This document shows positions 17,959-25,649 of a DNA stretch of 64,000 bases, piece by piece. A model generated the notes under the pieces. The model was not told the DNA's origin. It did no database searches and saw only the letters and a list, made by a program, of their open reading frames with translations. The position numbers and the translations under genes were made by a program. How positions within the stretch are numbered: position 1 is the first letter of the stretch; each line of letters opens with the position of its first letter. Source of the stretch: Flavobacterium poyangense (GTDB taxonomy: Bacteria > Bacteroidota > Bacteroidia > Flavobacteriales > Flavobacteriaceae); NCBI RefSeq assembly GCF_011751075.1, contig NZ_JAALLN010000004.1, forward strand, positions 1 through 64,000. The letters are read 5' to 3'.

Positions 17959-19245
17959 ATGAAAACCAAATTACTTTTTATAGCATTACTTACATTAGGT
18001 TTTAGTAGCATTCAGGCACAAAATCAGACTACTGTTTATGCAAAAAATTCAGATATAAGTGATAATTTAGATCTTAGAGCTGTTGCTTCCATATTTGGAG
18101 AATCGTCCAATCTTCAGGATTTTGAAAGAAGATTAAATGATCCTAAATATCAAATTTCCAATCTTGACTTAAATGACGATGATCAGGTTGATTATTTACG
18201 TGTTATCGAATCTGTAGAAGACCGAACTCACGTTGTAATTATTCAGGCGGTCCTCGATCGCGATGTGTATCAGGATATTGCAACCATTGATATAGAACGT
18301 AAAAGATCCAACAAAGTGATTGTTCAGGTGGTAGGTAACTCTTATTTGTACGGTCCTAATTACATTTATGAGCCTGTTTACAATGTGACTCCGGTAATTT
18401 ACACCTCCTTTTGGGTTACCAATTACAGACCTTATTATTCAACATGGTACTGGAATTACTACCCAAGCTACTATTACGCCTGGAGACCTTACCCAATTTA
18501 CAGATACAGAAACAATATTAATATTTGTATCAACGTAAACAACCGTTATAACTATGTGAACCAAAGAAGAAGTTACAGAGCTCCGGCATTGTACGAAACA
18601 AGACGTACGTACGGTTACGAAACAAGGCATCCGAATTATAGTTTTTCTCAAAGACATTCGAACGTTAGAAACAGATATGATTTAGATCAAAGACGTGTTG
18701 CCAGCAGAGAATACAACAGAAACGAAAACAACTATAATACCAACAGATCGACTTCCGGAAGAAATAGCGACTCAAACAACAGAAACTATACAGAAAACAG
18801 AAGTTCTAACACCAACAGAAGCTATACAGACAGAACCGGAACAGACAGATCTGCTGCAAATAGAACCAGCACGGACAGAACTGGTACTAATAGAAGTTAC
18901 AACAGCAATCGTGACACTTACGAAAGAAACAATTCAGCAACTGTGACTAATCCGGTACGAGTAGAAAATACTCCGCGAACTGAAGCCGGAAGAAGTTCAA
19001 ATGAAAACAGCTCAAGAGGTTATTCGGATAACAGAGGAAATTCAAACCGAACAGCTCCAACACAGCGAACTGAAAGTTCAAGAAGCTACTCTGATAACAG
19101 AGGAAGTTCAGAAAGCAGAGGAAACACTTCAAGATCACAAGCTACTCCACGATCTGAATCTCCGAGATCCTATCAGGAATCACGAGGAAGTCAGCCACAA
19201 AGAGAAAGCGGATCCAGCTCAAGAGGTGAAGGAAGAAGAATTTAA
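17959..19245 (+). CDS. exported protein with long low-complexity tail
   Basis: A signal peptide (1-20, ending IQAQ) precedes a conserved-looking alpha/beta domain (about 35-130, FERRLNDPKYQISNLDLNDDDQVDYLRVIE). A Tyr/Trp-rich stretch follows (about 145-190). The last 200 residues are Arg/Ser/Asn/Thr-rich, with loosely repeated NRSYTDRTGTDRS-like units. The tail is probably disordered, basic and exposed outside the membrane. The function is unknown. Both other frames stay open through the tail because of the skewed composition, and only this frame carries the signal. Confidence 0.75.
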   Translation: MKTKLLFIALLTLGFSSIQAQNQTTVYAKNSDISDNLDLRAVASIFGESSNLQDFERRLNDPKYQISNLDLNDDDQVDYLRVIESVEDRTHVVIIQAVLDRDVYQDIATIDIERKRSNKVIVQVVGNSYLYGPNYIYEPVYNVTPVIYTSFWVTNYRPYYSTWYWNYYPSYYYAWRPYPIYRYRNNINICINVNNRYNYVNQRRSYRAPALYETRRTYGYETRHPNYSFSQRHSNVRNRYDLDQRRVASREYNRNENNYNTNRSTSGRNSDSNNRNYTENRSSNTNRSYTDRTGTDRSAANRTSTDRTGTNRSYNSNRDTYERNNSATVTNPVRVENTPRTEAGRSSNENSSRGYSDNRGNSNRTAPTQRTESSRSYSDNRGSSESRGNTSRSQATPRSESPRSYQESRGSQPQRESGSSSRGEGRRI

Positions 19246-19274
19246 TTTTACCGTCCTTACCAGTCCTAAAAATC

Positions 19275-19304
19275 AAAGCACAATTTCACGATTGTGCTTT
19301 TTTT
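19275..19304 (+). terminator. terminator
   Basis: AAAGCACAAT and ATTGTGCTTT with a following T run. Confidence 0.85.
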
Positions 19305-19322
19305 TATCTTTATCTATTATAA

Positions 19323-19355
19323 TTGACGCTAATATATTTTAAAACAGTAAATTTG
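19323..19355 (+). promoter_or_regulatory. kup promoter
   Basis: TTG (19323-19325) and TAAATTTG (19348-19355) are separated by 22 bp, within the Bacteroidetes range. The box lies 23 bp before the start codon. Confidence 0.6.
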
Positions 19356-19378
19356 CAACCGTCTTTTATAAAAATAAC

Positions 19379-21343
19379 ATGAACGCATCGCATAAAAACT
19401 TACACAGTAAGTTGTCTATTGGGGGTCTATTAATCACATTAGGAATTATTTATGGAGATATTGGTACTTCTCCATTGTATGTAATGAAAGCCATTCTTGG
19501 CGACCACACCATTAATGCAGACATCGTTTTAGGCGGTATTTCTTGCGTCTTCTGGACGCTGACACTACAAACTACCATAAAATATGTCCTTATAACCTTA
19601 AGTGCTGATAATCATGGCGAAGGTGGTATTTTTGCTCTATATGCCTTAGTCAAAAAGACAAAAATACAATGGCTCATCGTACCGGCAATTATAGGAGGTA
19701 GTGCATTACTGGCAGATGGAATTATCACACCGCCAATTTCGGTTTCTTCTGCCGTAGAAGGAATTAAAACCTATTATCCTGAGATCAACACGATCCCGAT
19801 TGTTATCGGAATTTTATTTGTTCTGTTTACCATTCAACAATTTGGAACCAAATTAGTGGGTAAATTTTTTGCTCCAATGATGCTGATTTGGTTTGCCATG
19901 TTAGGAACATTGGGAAGTATTCAAATCGCCAGTCATCCTGAGGTTATAAAAGCAATTAACCCTTATTATGCTTATCACTTATTACAAATACACCCGGAAG
20001 GATTCTTTGTTCTTGGATTAGTATTTTTATGCACAACGGGAGCCGAAGCTTTGTACTCGGATATGGGGCACTGTGGTAGAAAAAATATCAGAATCAGTTG
20101 GATTTTTGTTAAAATGACTTTGGTATTAAACTATTTTGGTCAGGCAGCTTATTTAATTCACCACGAAGGACAGACCCTACAAGCTTTAGGAGGAGAAAAC
20201 GGAAATCCGTTTTACCTGATCATGCCGGATTGGTTTCAACCGGTAGGAATTGTTATTGCGACTTTAGCAGCCGTAATTGCCTCACAAGCTTTAATCAGCG
20301 GATCGTTTACGTTGATCAACGAAGCAATGCGTTTGAATTTCTGGCCAAAAGTAAAAATCAAATATCCGACAGAAGTTAAAGGACAATTGTACATTCCTTC
20401 TATTAACTGGTTGTTGTTTTTTGGTTGTGTTGGCATTGTACTACACTTCGAAAAATCCAGTAATATGGAGCATGCCTACGGTCTTGCCATTGTATTATGT
20501 ATGATCATGACCACAATTTTGCTTAACTACTACCTCATCATGAAACGTATCAAATTATTTTTCATGGTTCCGTTAATTACGATTTATCTATTAATTGAAT
20601 TTAGCTTTTTGATTGCCAATGTTACAAAATTTGCCGAAGGCGGTTATGTAACTTTAATCATTGCTGCGGTCCTAATTTCGGTTATGACTATTTGGTATGT
20701 GGCTAAGAAAATCAATAAAAACTACACTAAAATTATCAAAATTGACGATTACAAAAAAGTGTTGATGGAGTTAAGCGAAGATTTAACGATTCCAAAATAT
20801 GCCACGCATTTAGTTTATATGACCAATGCCAATCGTGTAGACGAACTGGAGCAAAAGGTGATGTATTCTATTTTGCAAAAGCGTCCAAAAAGAGCAGATA
20901 TCTATTGGTTTGTACACGTTAATATCTTAACTGAGCCTTATAAAACACAATATAAAGTTACCGAAATTGCAAAAGATGATATTTACAGAATCGATTTTAA
21001 TCTAGGTTTCAGAGAGCCTACCAAAATCAATTTGATGTTCCGTGAGGTAATCCGCGACATGGTAAAAAGAGGCGAAGTGGATATTACCAGCCGTTACGAA
21101 TCATTAAACAAAAACAATATTATCGGAGACTTTAAATTTGTATTGTCTGAGAAGTTCCTTTCTAACGATAATGACTTAAGATGGCACGAAAATATTATCA
21201 TGAACTCTTATTTCTTTATCAAAAAACTGAGCTTATCTGAAGAAAGAGCTTTTGGTTTAGACAGTAGTTCTGTAAAAATAGAAAAATTCCCGATGGTGCT
21301 TCATGCCCCTGAAAATATTGGACTAACAAGAATTACAAAATAA
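19379..21343 (+). CDS. kup: KUP-family potassium uptake protein
   Basis: The 654-residue inner-membrane protein takes up potassium, probably with protons. The N-terminal half carries family motifs: GIIYGDIGTSPLYVM, DNHGEGGIFALYAL, a GTTGAEALYSDMGHCG-like loop and ASQALISGSFTLINEAM. About twelve hydrophobic segments run to residue 445. A cytoplasmic C-terminal domain follows (450-654). Length is typical of the family. Confidence 0.94.
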   Translation: MNASHKNLHSKLSIGGLLITLGIIYGDIGTSPLYVMKAILGDHTINADIVLGGISCVFWTLTLQTTIKYVLITLSADNHGEGGIFALYALVKKTKIQWLIVPAIIGGSALLADGIITPPISVSSAVEGIKTYYPEINTIPIVIGILFVLFTIQQFGTKLVGKFFAPMMLIWFAMLGTLGSIQIASHPEVIKAINPYYAYHLLQIHPEGFFVLGLVFLCTTGAEALYSDMGHCGRKNIRISWIFVKMTLVLNYFGQAAYLIHHEGQTLQALGGENGNPFYLIMPDWFQPVGIVIATLAAVIASQALISGSFTLINEAMRLNFWPKVKIKYPTEVKGQLYIPSINWLLFFGCVGIVLHFEKSSNMEHAYGLAIVLCMIMTTILLNYYLIMKRIKLFFMVPLITIYLLIEFSFLIANVTKFAEGGYVTLIIAAVLISVMTIWYVAKKINKNYTKIIKIDDYKKVLMELSEDLTIPKYATHLVYMTNANRVDELEQKVMYSILQKRPKRADIYWFVHVNILTEPYKTQYKVTEIAKDDIYRIDFNLGFREPTKINLMFREVIRDMVKRGEVDITSRYESLNKNNIIGDFKFVLSEKFLSNDNDLRWHENIIMNSYFFIKKLSLSEERAFGLDSSSVKIEKFPMVLHAPENIGLTRITK

Positions 21344-21364
21344 AGTTGTTCTAAAATAAAATCA

Positions 21365-21405
21365 GAAAAACACTCTTTTATACTTTATTAGAGTGTTTTT
21401 TTTCT
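21365..21405 (+). terminator. kup terminator
   Basis: AAAAACACTCT and AGAGTGTTTTT form a perfect stem with a T run. Confidence 0.85.
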
Positions 21406-21465
21406 TTTTAATGAAAGTCGAAATAACAATCAAAATTAAAAATTTAACTTTCAATCAATTAATAG

Positions 21466-21473
21466 TACCTTTG
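21466..21473 (+). promoter_or_regulatory. -7 box of the methyltransferase gene
   Basis: TACCTTTG matches TAnnTTTG, 17 bp before the start codon, implying a very short leader. Confidence 0.5.
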
Positions 21474-21490
21474 CAACTCAAATAATTAAA

Positions 21491-22705
21491 ATGAGATTAC
21501 ACAGAAATTTAGTTTATACTACCATTGATTCTTTGAATGCTATCTTCAACGAAGGAGAATATGCAGACAAAGTGGTAGCAAGAGCCTTAAAAAAAGACAA
21601 ACGTTGGGGAAGTTCCGACAGGAAATTTGTTGCTGAAACCATATACGAAATAGTTCGTTGGAAAAGATTATACGCTGAAATTGCCGAAGTTAAAGAACCT
21701 TTCGACAGAGACAATCTATGGAGAATGTTTGCTGTTTGGGCAGTTTTAAGAGGTTACCCTATTCCGGATTGGAGACAATTGGAAGGAACTCCTGAAAGAA
21801 AAATAAAAGGTCGTTTTGATGAACTTTCAAAAATCAGAGCTTTTAAAGAATCTATTCCGGATTGGATGGATGAACTGGGCGTTAAAGAACTGGGCGAAAA
21901 AGTATGGGCAGCAGAGATCGCAGCACAAAACCAGCCAGCAAAAGTTATTTTAAGAACCAATACACTTAAAGGCACAAAAGAGAACCTAAGAAATACGTTG
22001 ATGGATTTGAATATTGAAACAGAATATTTAAAAGATCAACCGGAAGCTTTAGTTTTAAAAGAAAGAGCCAATGTATTCTTGACGGACGCTTTTAAACAAG
22101 GGCTTTTTGAAGTTCAGGACGCCAACTCTCAATTGGTTGCCGGTTTTCTTGATGTAAAACCGGGAATGCGTGTAGTAGATACTTGCGCAGGTGCGGGAGG
22201 AAAAACATTGCATATCGCTTCTTTAATGGAAAATAAAGGGCAATTGATTGCAATGGATTTGTACGAAAGCAAATTGAAACAATTAAAATTAAGAGCCAAA
22301 AGAAATGGTGCTTTTAATATTGAATATCGTATTATCGACACCACAAAAGTAATCAAGAAATTACACGAGAAAGCAGATCGTGTTTTAATTGACGCTCCTT
22401 GTAGTGGCTTAGGAGTTTTAAAAAGAAATCCTGACTCAAAATGGAAATTACAACCGGAATTTATCGATAACATTCGTAAAGTTCAGGCAGAAGTTTTAGA
22501 GAGCTATTCTAAAATTGTAAAACCGGGCGGAAAATTAGTGTACGCCACTTGTTCTGTATTACCATCAGAAAATCAGGAACAAGTAGAGCGTTTCCTTAAA
22601 ACTGAAATCGGAAAACAATTCACCTTCATAAAAGATCGTAAAATCCTGGCTTCAGAATCCGGTTTCGACGGATTTTATATGGCTTTGTTAGAAAGAAAAG
22701 CTTAA
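21491..22705 (+). CDS. RsmB/NOP2-type rRNA (cytosine-5) methyltransferase
   Basis: The 404-residue SAM-dependent enzyme makes 5-methylcytosine in rRNA. An NusB-like N-terminal region (to about 130) precedes the catalytic domain. That domain contains VVDTCAGAGGKTLHIASLM (SAM loop), RVLIDAPCSGLGVLKRNPDSKW and KLVYATCSVLPSENQEQVERF. The two active-site cysteines are those of DAPCSG and YATCS. It lacks a C-terminal PUA-like extension. RsmB is the likely role, but RsmF-like specificity cannot be excluded. Confidence 0.88.
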   Translation: MRLHRNLVYTTIDSLNAIFNEGEYADKVVARALKKDKRWGSSDRKFVAETIYEIVRWKRLYAEIAEVKEPFDRDNLWRMFAVWAVLRGYPIPDWRQLEGTPERKIKGRFDELSKIRAFKESIPDWMDELGVKELGEKVWAAEIAAQNQPAKVILRTNTLKGTKENLRNTLMDLNIETEYLKDQPEALVLKERANVFLTDAFKQGLFEVQDANSQLVAGFLDVKPGMRVVDTCAGAGGKTLHIASLMENKGQLIAMDLYESKLKQLKLRAKRNGAFNIEYRIIDTTKVIKKLHEKADRVLIDAPCSGLGVLKRNPDSKWKLQPEFIDNIRKVQAEVLESYSKIVKPGGKLVYATCSVLPSENQEQVERFLKTEIGKQFTFIKDRKILASESGFDGFYMALLERKA

Positions 22706-22727
22706 GGTTAAATTCCAAAAAAAATAC

Positions 22728-22772
22728 AAATCCCAAATTCCAATTTTAAACTGTTGGGATTTGGGATTTTTT
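22728..22772 (+). terminator. terminator
   Basis: AAATCCCAAA and TTTGGGATTT arms with a T run, just after the methyltransferase gene. Confidence 0.7.
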
Positions 22773-22773
22773 T

Positions 22774-22814
22774 GTTTCAAGTTTCAAGTTTCAAGTTTCA
22801 AGTTTCAAGTTTCA
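22774..22814. repeat. 7-bp tandem repeat
   Basis: GTTTCAA is repeated almost six times in tandem, starting just after the terminator. It is intergenic. Confidence 0.9.
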
Positions 22815-22867
22815 GAGGATCAACACAAAAACTGTAGAGAGATAAATCCTTGCAAACTTTGTGTTTA

Positions 22868-22966
22868 TTTAACCGCAAAGCTCGCAAGGTTTTTTACTTA
22901 TGCTGATCGCAAAGTTCGCTAAGCTACATGTAAAGTTTTTTCAATCTTAGCGAACCTTGCGGTTAA
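22868..22966. repeat. AACCGCAAAG palindromic repeat
   Basis: TTTAACCGCAAAG at the left and CCTTGCGGTTAAA at the right are inverted arms, as at 151-524 and 33997-34122. The inner sequence contains further GCAAAG/CTTGC half-repeats. The gap 22706-23109 otherwise contains only terminator hairpins and the tandem repeat. Confidence 0.75.
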
Positions 22967-23010
22967 ACTTTTCAACCAGAAAATTAGGCGATGGCAAGGA
23001 AATTCCAATT

Positions 23011-23057
23011 AAAAAATCCCAAATTCCAATTTTAAACTTTTGGAATTTGGGATTTTT
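23011..23057 (-). terminator. menE-side terminator
   Basis: AAAAAATCCCAAATTCCA and TGGAATTTGGGATTTTTT form a perfect 18-bp stem. It is nearly the same sequence as the terminator at 22728. Confidence 0.75.
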
Positions 23058-23109
23058 TGCTTGAAGTTTCAATTTGGAATTTGGAATTTTTCCCTTTTGG
23101 AATTTATCT

Positions 23110-24153
23110 TCACGATTGAAGGCTTGATTTACGAAGAAGTTTTCCATTTTCGTTTTCTTTGAATTTCGGAACAAAAACAATCTCTTTGGGCTTTTCAAAC
23201 TTTCCTAAGACATTAAAAAAGTCAGGGACAAACTCTTGTTTTTCGCCTTCGATAACCAATATTAATTTTTCTCCTAAAACCGAATCAGGTACGCCTGTTA
23301 CAAAAAACCTATTCGTTATTTTTCCGGTGAGTTTGGCTTCTATCTGCTCAGGAATAAGCTTCACTCCTCCACTATTAATTACATTATCAATTCTACCTAA
23401 AAAAACGAATTGTTTTTCATTTACCAGCTCCACTAAATCATTCGTAACAATTGGCTGATCCGAAACAGAAGGCACAGTAATCACCAGACAATCGCGATTA
23501 TCCTTATCGATTTTCACATTCGGCAAAATCGAAAAAGCGGCTTCTCCTACCCTCTTAGCAGCAATATGCGTAATGGTTTCGGTCATACCGTAAGTTTCGT
23601 AAATCTGTGTCTTTAATGGCAGAAGCTTCTCTTCTAAAGCGGTATCTATTTTCGCTCCGCCAATGATTAGTTTCTTGACATTTTTTAGTTCTTTTATTGA
23701 ATTCTGAACTTGTACCGGCACCATAGCCACAAAATCATATTTATTCTTGCTTAGCGCTAATGGTGCTACACTTGGTGAAACCACATCAAGATTTAAACCT
23801 AGAATAAAACTGCGAACCAGCATCATTTTACCGGCTATAAATTGAACAGGCAAACAAAGCAATGCCTTGTCTCCGGGTTCTAAATCAAAGAAATCGCCCG
23901 TTGCCAACGCTGACTGAATCATAGCCCGTTTTTCTAACCGCACCAATTTTGGAAGGCCCGTTGTGCCGGAGGTCGTCATTTCAATATAATCTTTATTATC
24001 GAACCAATCCAACAAAAACTCTCCTATTGCCCGTTCGTACGGATCACCTTCTTTAATATAACTATAACCGATTCTACTCAGGTCTTTTCCGTTTAGGTGA
24101 TACCCATTCAGTTTAAAATAATTATGAACCTTTTTATGTGTTAATTCCAACAT
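23110..24153 (-). CDS. menE: o-succinylbenzoate-CoA ligase
   Basis: This 347-residue adenylate-forming enzyme activates o-succinylbenzoate in menaquinone synthesis. The AMP/phosphate-binding loop TTSGTTGLPK is at about 60-69. YETYGMTETITHIA is the adenine-binding segment, FLGRIDNVINSGGVKLIPEQIE the hinge and C-terminal motif, and KENENGKLLRKS carries the late catalytic lysine. It is shorter than classical MenE (over 450 residues) but of the usual flavobacterial length. It is downstream of a CPBP protease gene with a 26-bp gap. Confidence 0.85.
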   Translation of the reverse strand: MLELTHKKVHNYFKLNGYHLNGKDLSRIGYSYIKEGDPYERAIGEFLLDWFDNKDYIEMTTSGTTGLPKLVRLEKRAMIQSALATGDFFDLEPGDKALLCLPVQFIAGKMMLVRSFILGLNLDVVSPSVAPLALSKNKYDFVAMVPVQVQNSIKELKNVKKLIIGGAKIDTALEEKLLPLKTQIYETYGMTETITHIAAKRVGEAAFSILPNVKIDKDNRDCLVITVPSVSDQPIVTNDLVELVNEKQFVFLGRIDNVINSGGVKLIPEQIEAKLTGKITNRFFVTGVPDSVLGEKLILVIEGEKQEFVPDFFNVLGKFEKPKEIVFVPKFKENENGKLLRKSSLQS

Positions 24154-24179
24154 GATCGTTTTAGTTTTATGATTTTGTA

Positions 24180-25094
24180 CTAATCAATTTTACCTGTTAA
24201 TTTTTCTTTCCAGTTGCTCCACCCGTATTTTTTAGCAAAAATAAAAAGCAAAATAGGATATACCACCACAACCGGTAAGATAACATCAAAGCCTGCTGAA
24301 GGCTCAGACATGTCTTTAAAAATAGAATGAGTCTGGAAAACAGACCAGTCCGAAGTAACCAATAAAGCCCCTATCAGATTGTTAGCGGCATGAAAACCCA
24401 GAGACAACTCAATTCCTTCATCCATAAGCGTCAAAACACCTAAAAATAAACCTGTTCCGATATAATAAACCATAATAATATATCCCATTTTTTCTACCTC
24501 AGGGTTAAAAATATGCATCGAACCAAAAATTATCGATGTCATTACTAATGGAAACCATCTGTTTCTGGCCAGATTAGCAAATCCTTGCATTAGATAACCT
24601 CTGAAAATATATTCCTCCGTACTGGTTTGTACAGGAATAAGCATAGTACCTAAAACCGCCAAAATTAGAAAAGGAATTGCTTTAAAATTCCATACAAAAT
24701 TTTCGGGCGACTGAAAATAGATCACTGCAAAACTAATGATTGAAAAAAGAGACCATAAAACAAACGAAAATGTAATACGTTTCCAATCTAGTTCCCGACG
24801 GGATGTTGATATAGACAAAATAGTCTGATGATGCAAATACTTCACCACAAAATAAATCCCGGCAAAGGCGAAGGCAAAAGATATCAATACCAAAAACAAA
24901 GTTGCATTTGGCTCAAACATTCTCATAATTGCCGCATTATCTGTAGGGAATGTAGTATTAGAAGCAAAACTCTTATAAAGCACAGCTACCGAAAAAGGAA
25001 TCTGACCAATAAATGAGGCCGCAATAATAAAAACAGATCCCAGAAGATATTTCCAAAATTTATTTTCGGGTTTAATTCCTTGTTCTAAAAACAT
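24180..25094 (-). CDS. CPBP-family intramembrane protease
   Basis: The 304-residue membrane protein has about eight hydrophobic segments. The three CPBP/Rce1 motifs are EEYIFRGYLMQG (EExxxR), FGSMHIFNPE (FxxxH) and FHAANNLIGAL (HxxxN). Family members are glutamic intramembrane proteases or maturation proteins for small peptides. The substrate is unknown. It is upstream of menE on the same strand. Confidence 0.87.
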   Translation of the reverse strand: MFLEQGIKPENKFWKYLLGSVFIIAASFIGQIPFSVAVLYKSFASNTTFPTDNAAIMRMFEPNATLFLVLISFAFAFAGIYFVVKYLHHQTILSISTSRRELDWKRITFSFVLWSLFSIISFAVIYFQSPENFVWNFKAIPFLILAVLGTMLIPVQTSTEEYIFRGYLMQGFANLARNRWFPLVMTSIIFGSMHIFNPEVEKMGYIIMVYYIGTGLFLGVLTLMDEGIELSLGFHAANNLIGALLVTSDWSVFQTHSIFKDMSEPSAGFDVILPVVVVYPILLFIFAKKYGWSNWKEKLTGKID

Positions 25095-25209
25095 ATATGA
25101 TAAAGTTTAAAAATGAGAATTCAGTTTAATAAGTAAATCTTATTTTTGGAGTTGCTAAAATACCGAATTTTTTACTTTAACAATCTCATAACAAATTAAA
25201 AATATTAAA

Positions 25210-25554
25210 ATGATCGAAATCTATCACAATCCACGTTGTGGAAAATCAAGAAGTTGTCTTGCCTTTTTAGACCAATCTAATGAAGACTACAAAATCATTC
25301 CTTATCTGACAGAAACACCTTCTTTTGATGATTTAAAGGCCTTACTTCAAAAACTGAACTTAGAACCTGTTCAATTGATAAGAACCAAAGAAAAAGTATG
25401 GATTGAAAACTATAAAGAAAAAACACTGAGTGCGGATGAAGTTATTCAGGCTATGGTCGATAATCCAATTTTGATAGAACGTCCAATCGTTATAAAAGAT
25501 GGAAAAGCTATAATCGGAAGAGACTTAGATTTGGTTGCTTCTTTTTTAGATTGA
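25210..25554 (+). CDS. ArsC-family arsenate reductase-like protein
   Basis: The 114-residue thioredoxin-fold protein has the family start EIYHNPRCGKSRSCLAFLD. C10 is in the catalytic position, with C16 near it. The RPIVIKDGKAIIGR segment supplies the conserved arginines and the cis-proline region. ArsC enzymes reduce arsenate with glutathione/glutaredoxin. Orphan copies without ars genes, as here, may do other thiol chemistry. No arsB or arsR is close. Confidence 0.82.
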   Translation: MIEIYHNPRCGKSRSCLAFLDQSNEDYKIIPYLTETPSFDDLKALLQKLNLEPVQLIRTKEKVWIENYKEKTLSADEVIQAMVDNPILIERPIVIKDGKAIIGRDLDLVASFLD

Positions 25555-25649
25555 TTATAAAGAACAGCATTAACATTTTATTGTGATTTCAGTCTTTAAA
25601 CCAAAAGCTACATTTGGTGTCTAATGAAAAAAAAGTAACCAAAATAACA

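Noticed and set aside
18695..19342. Long frames within the low-complexity gene at 17959
   Set aside because: They lie in other frames of a biased-composition tail; the signal peptide and start belong to the other frame.
22774..22814. Seven-base tandem repeat as phase-variation site
   Set aside because: It lies between convergent transcription units after a terminator, not in a promoter or gene start.
22947..23198. 83-codon leftward frame
   Set aside because: It overlaps terminator hairpins and the menE 3' end; lysine/phenylalanine-rich composition is that of AT-rich non-coding DNA.
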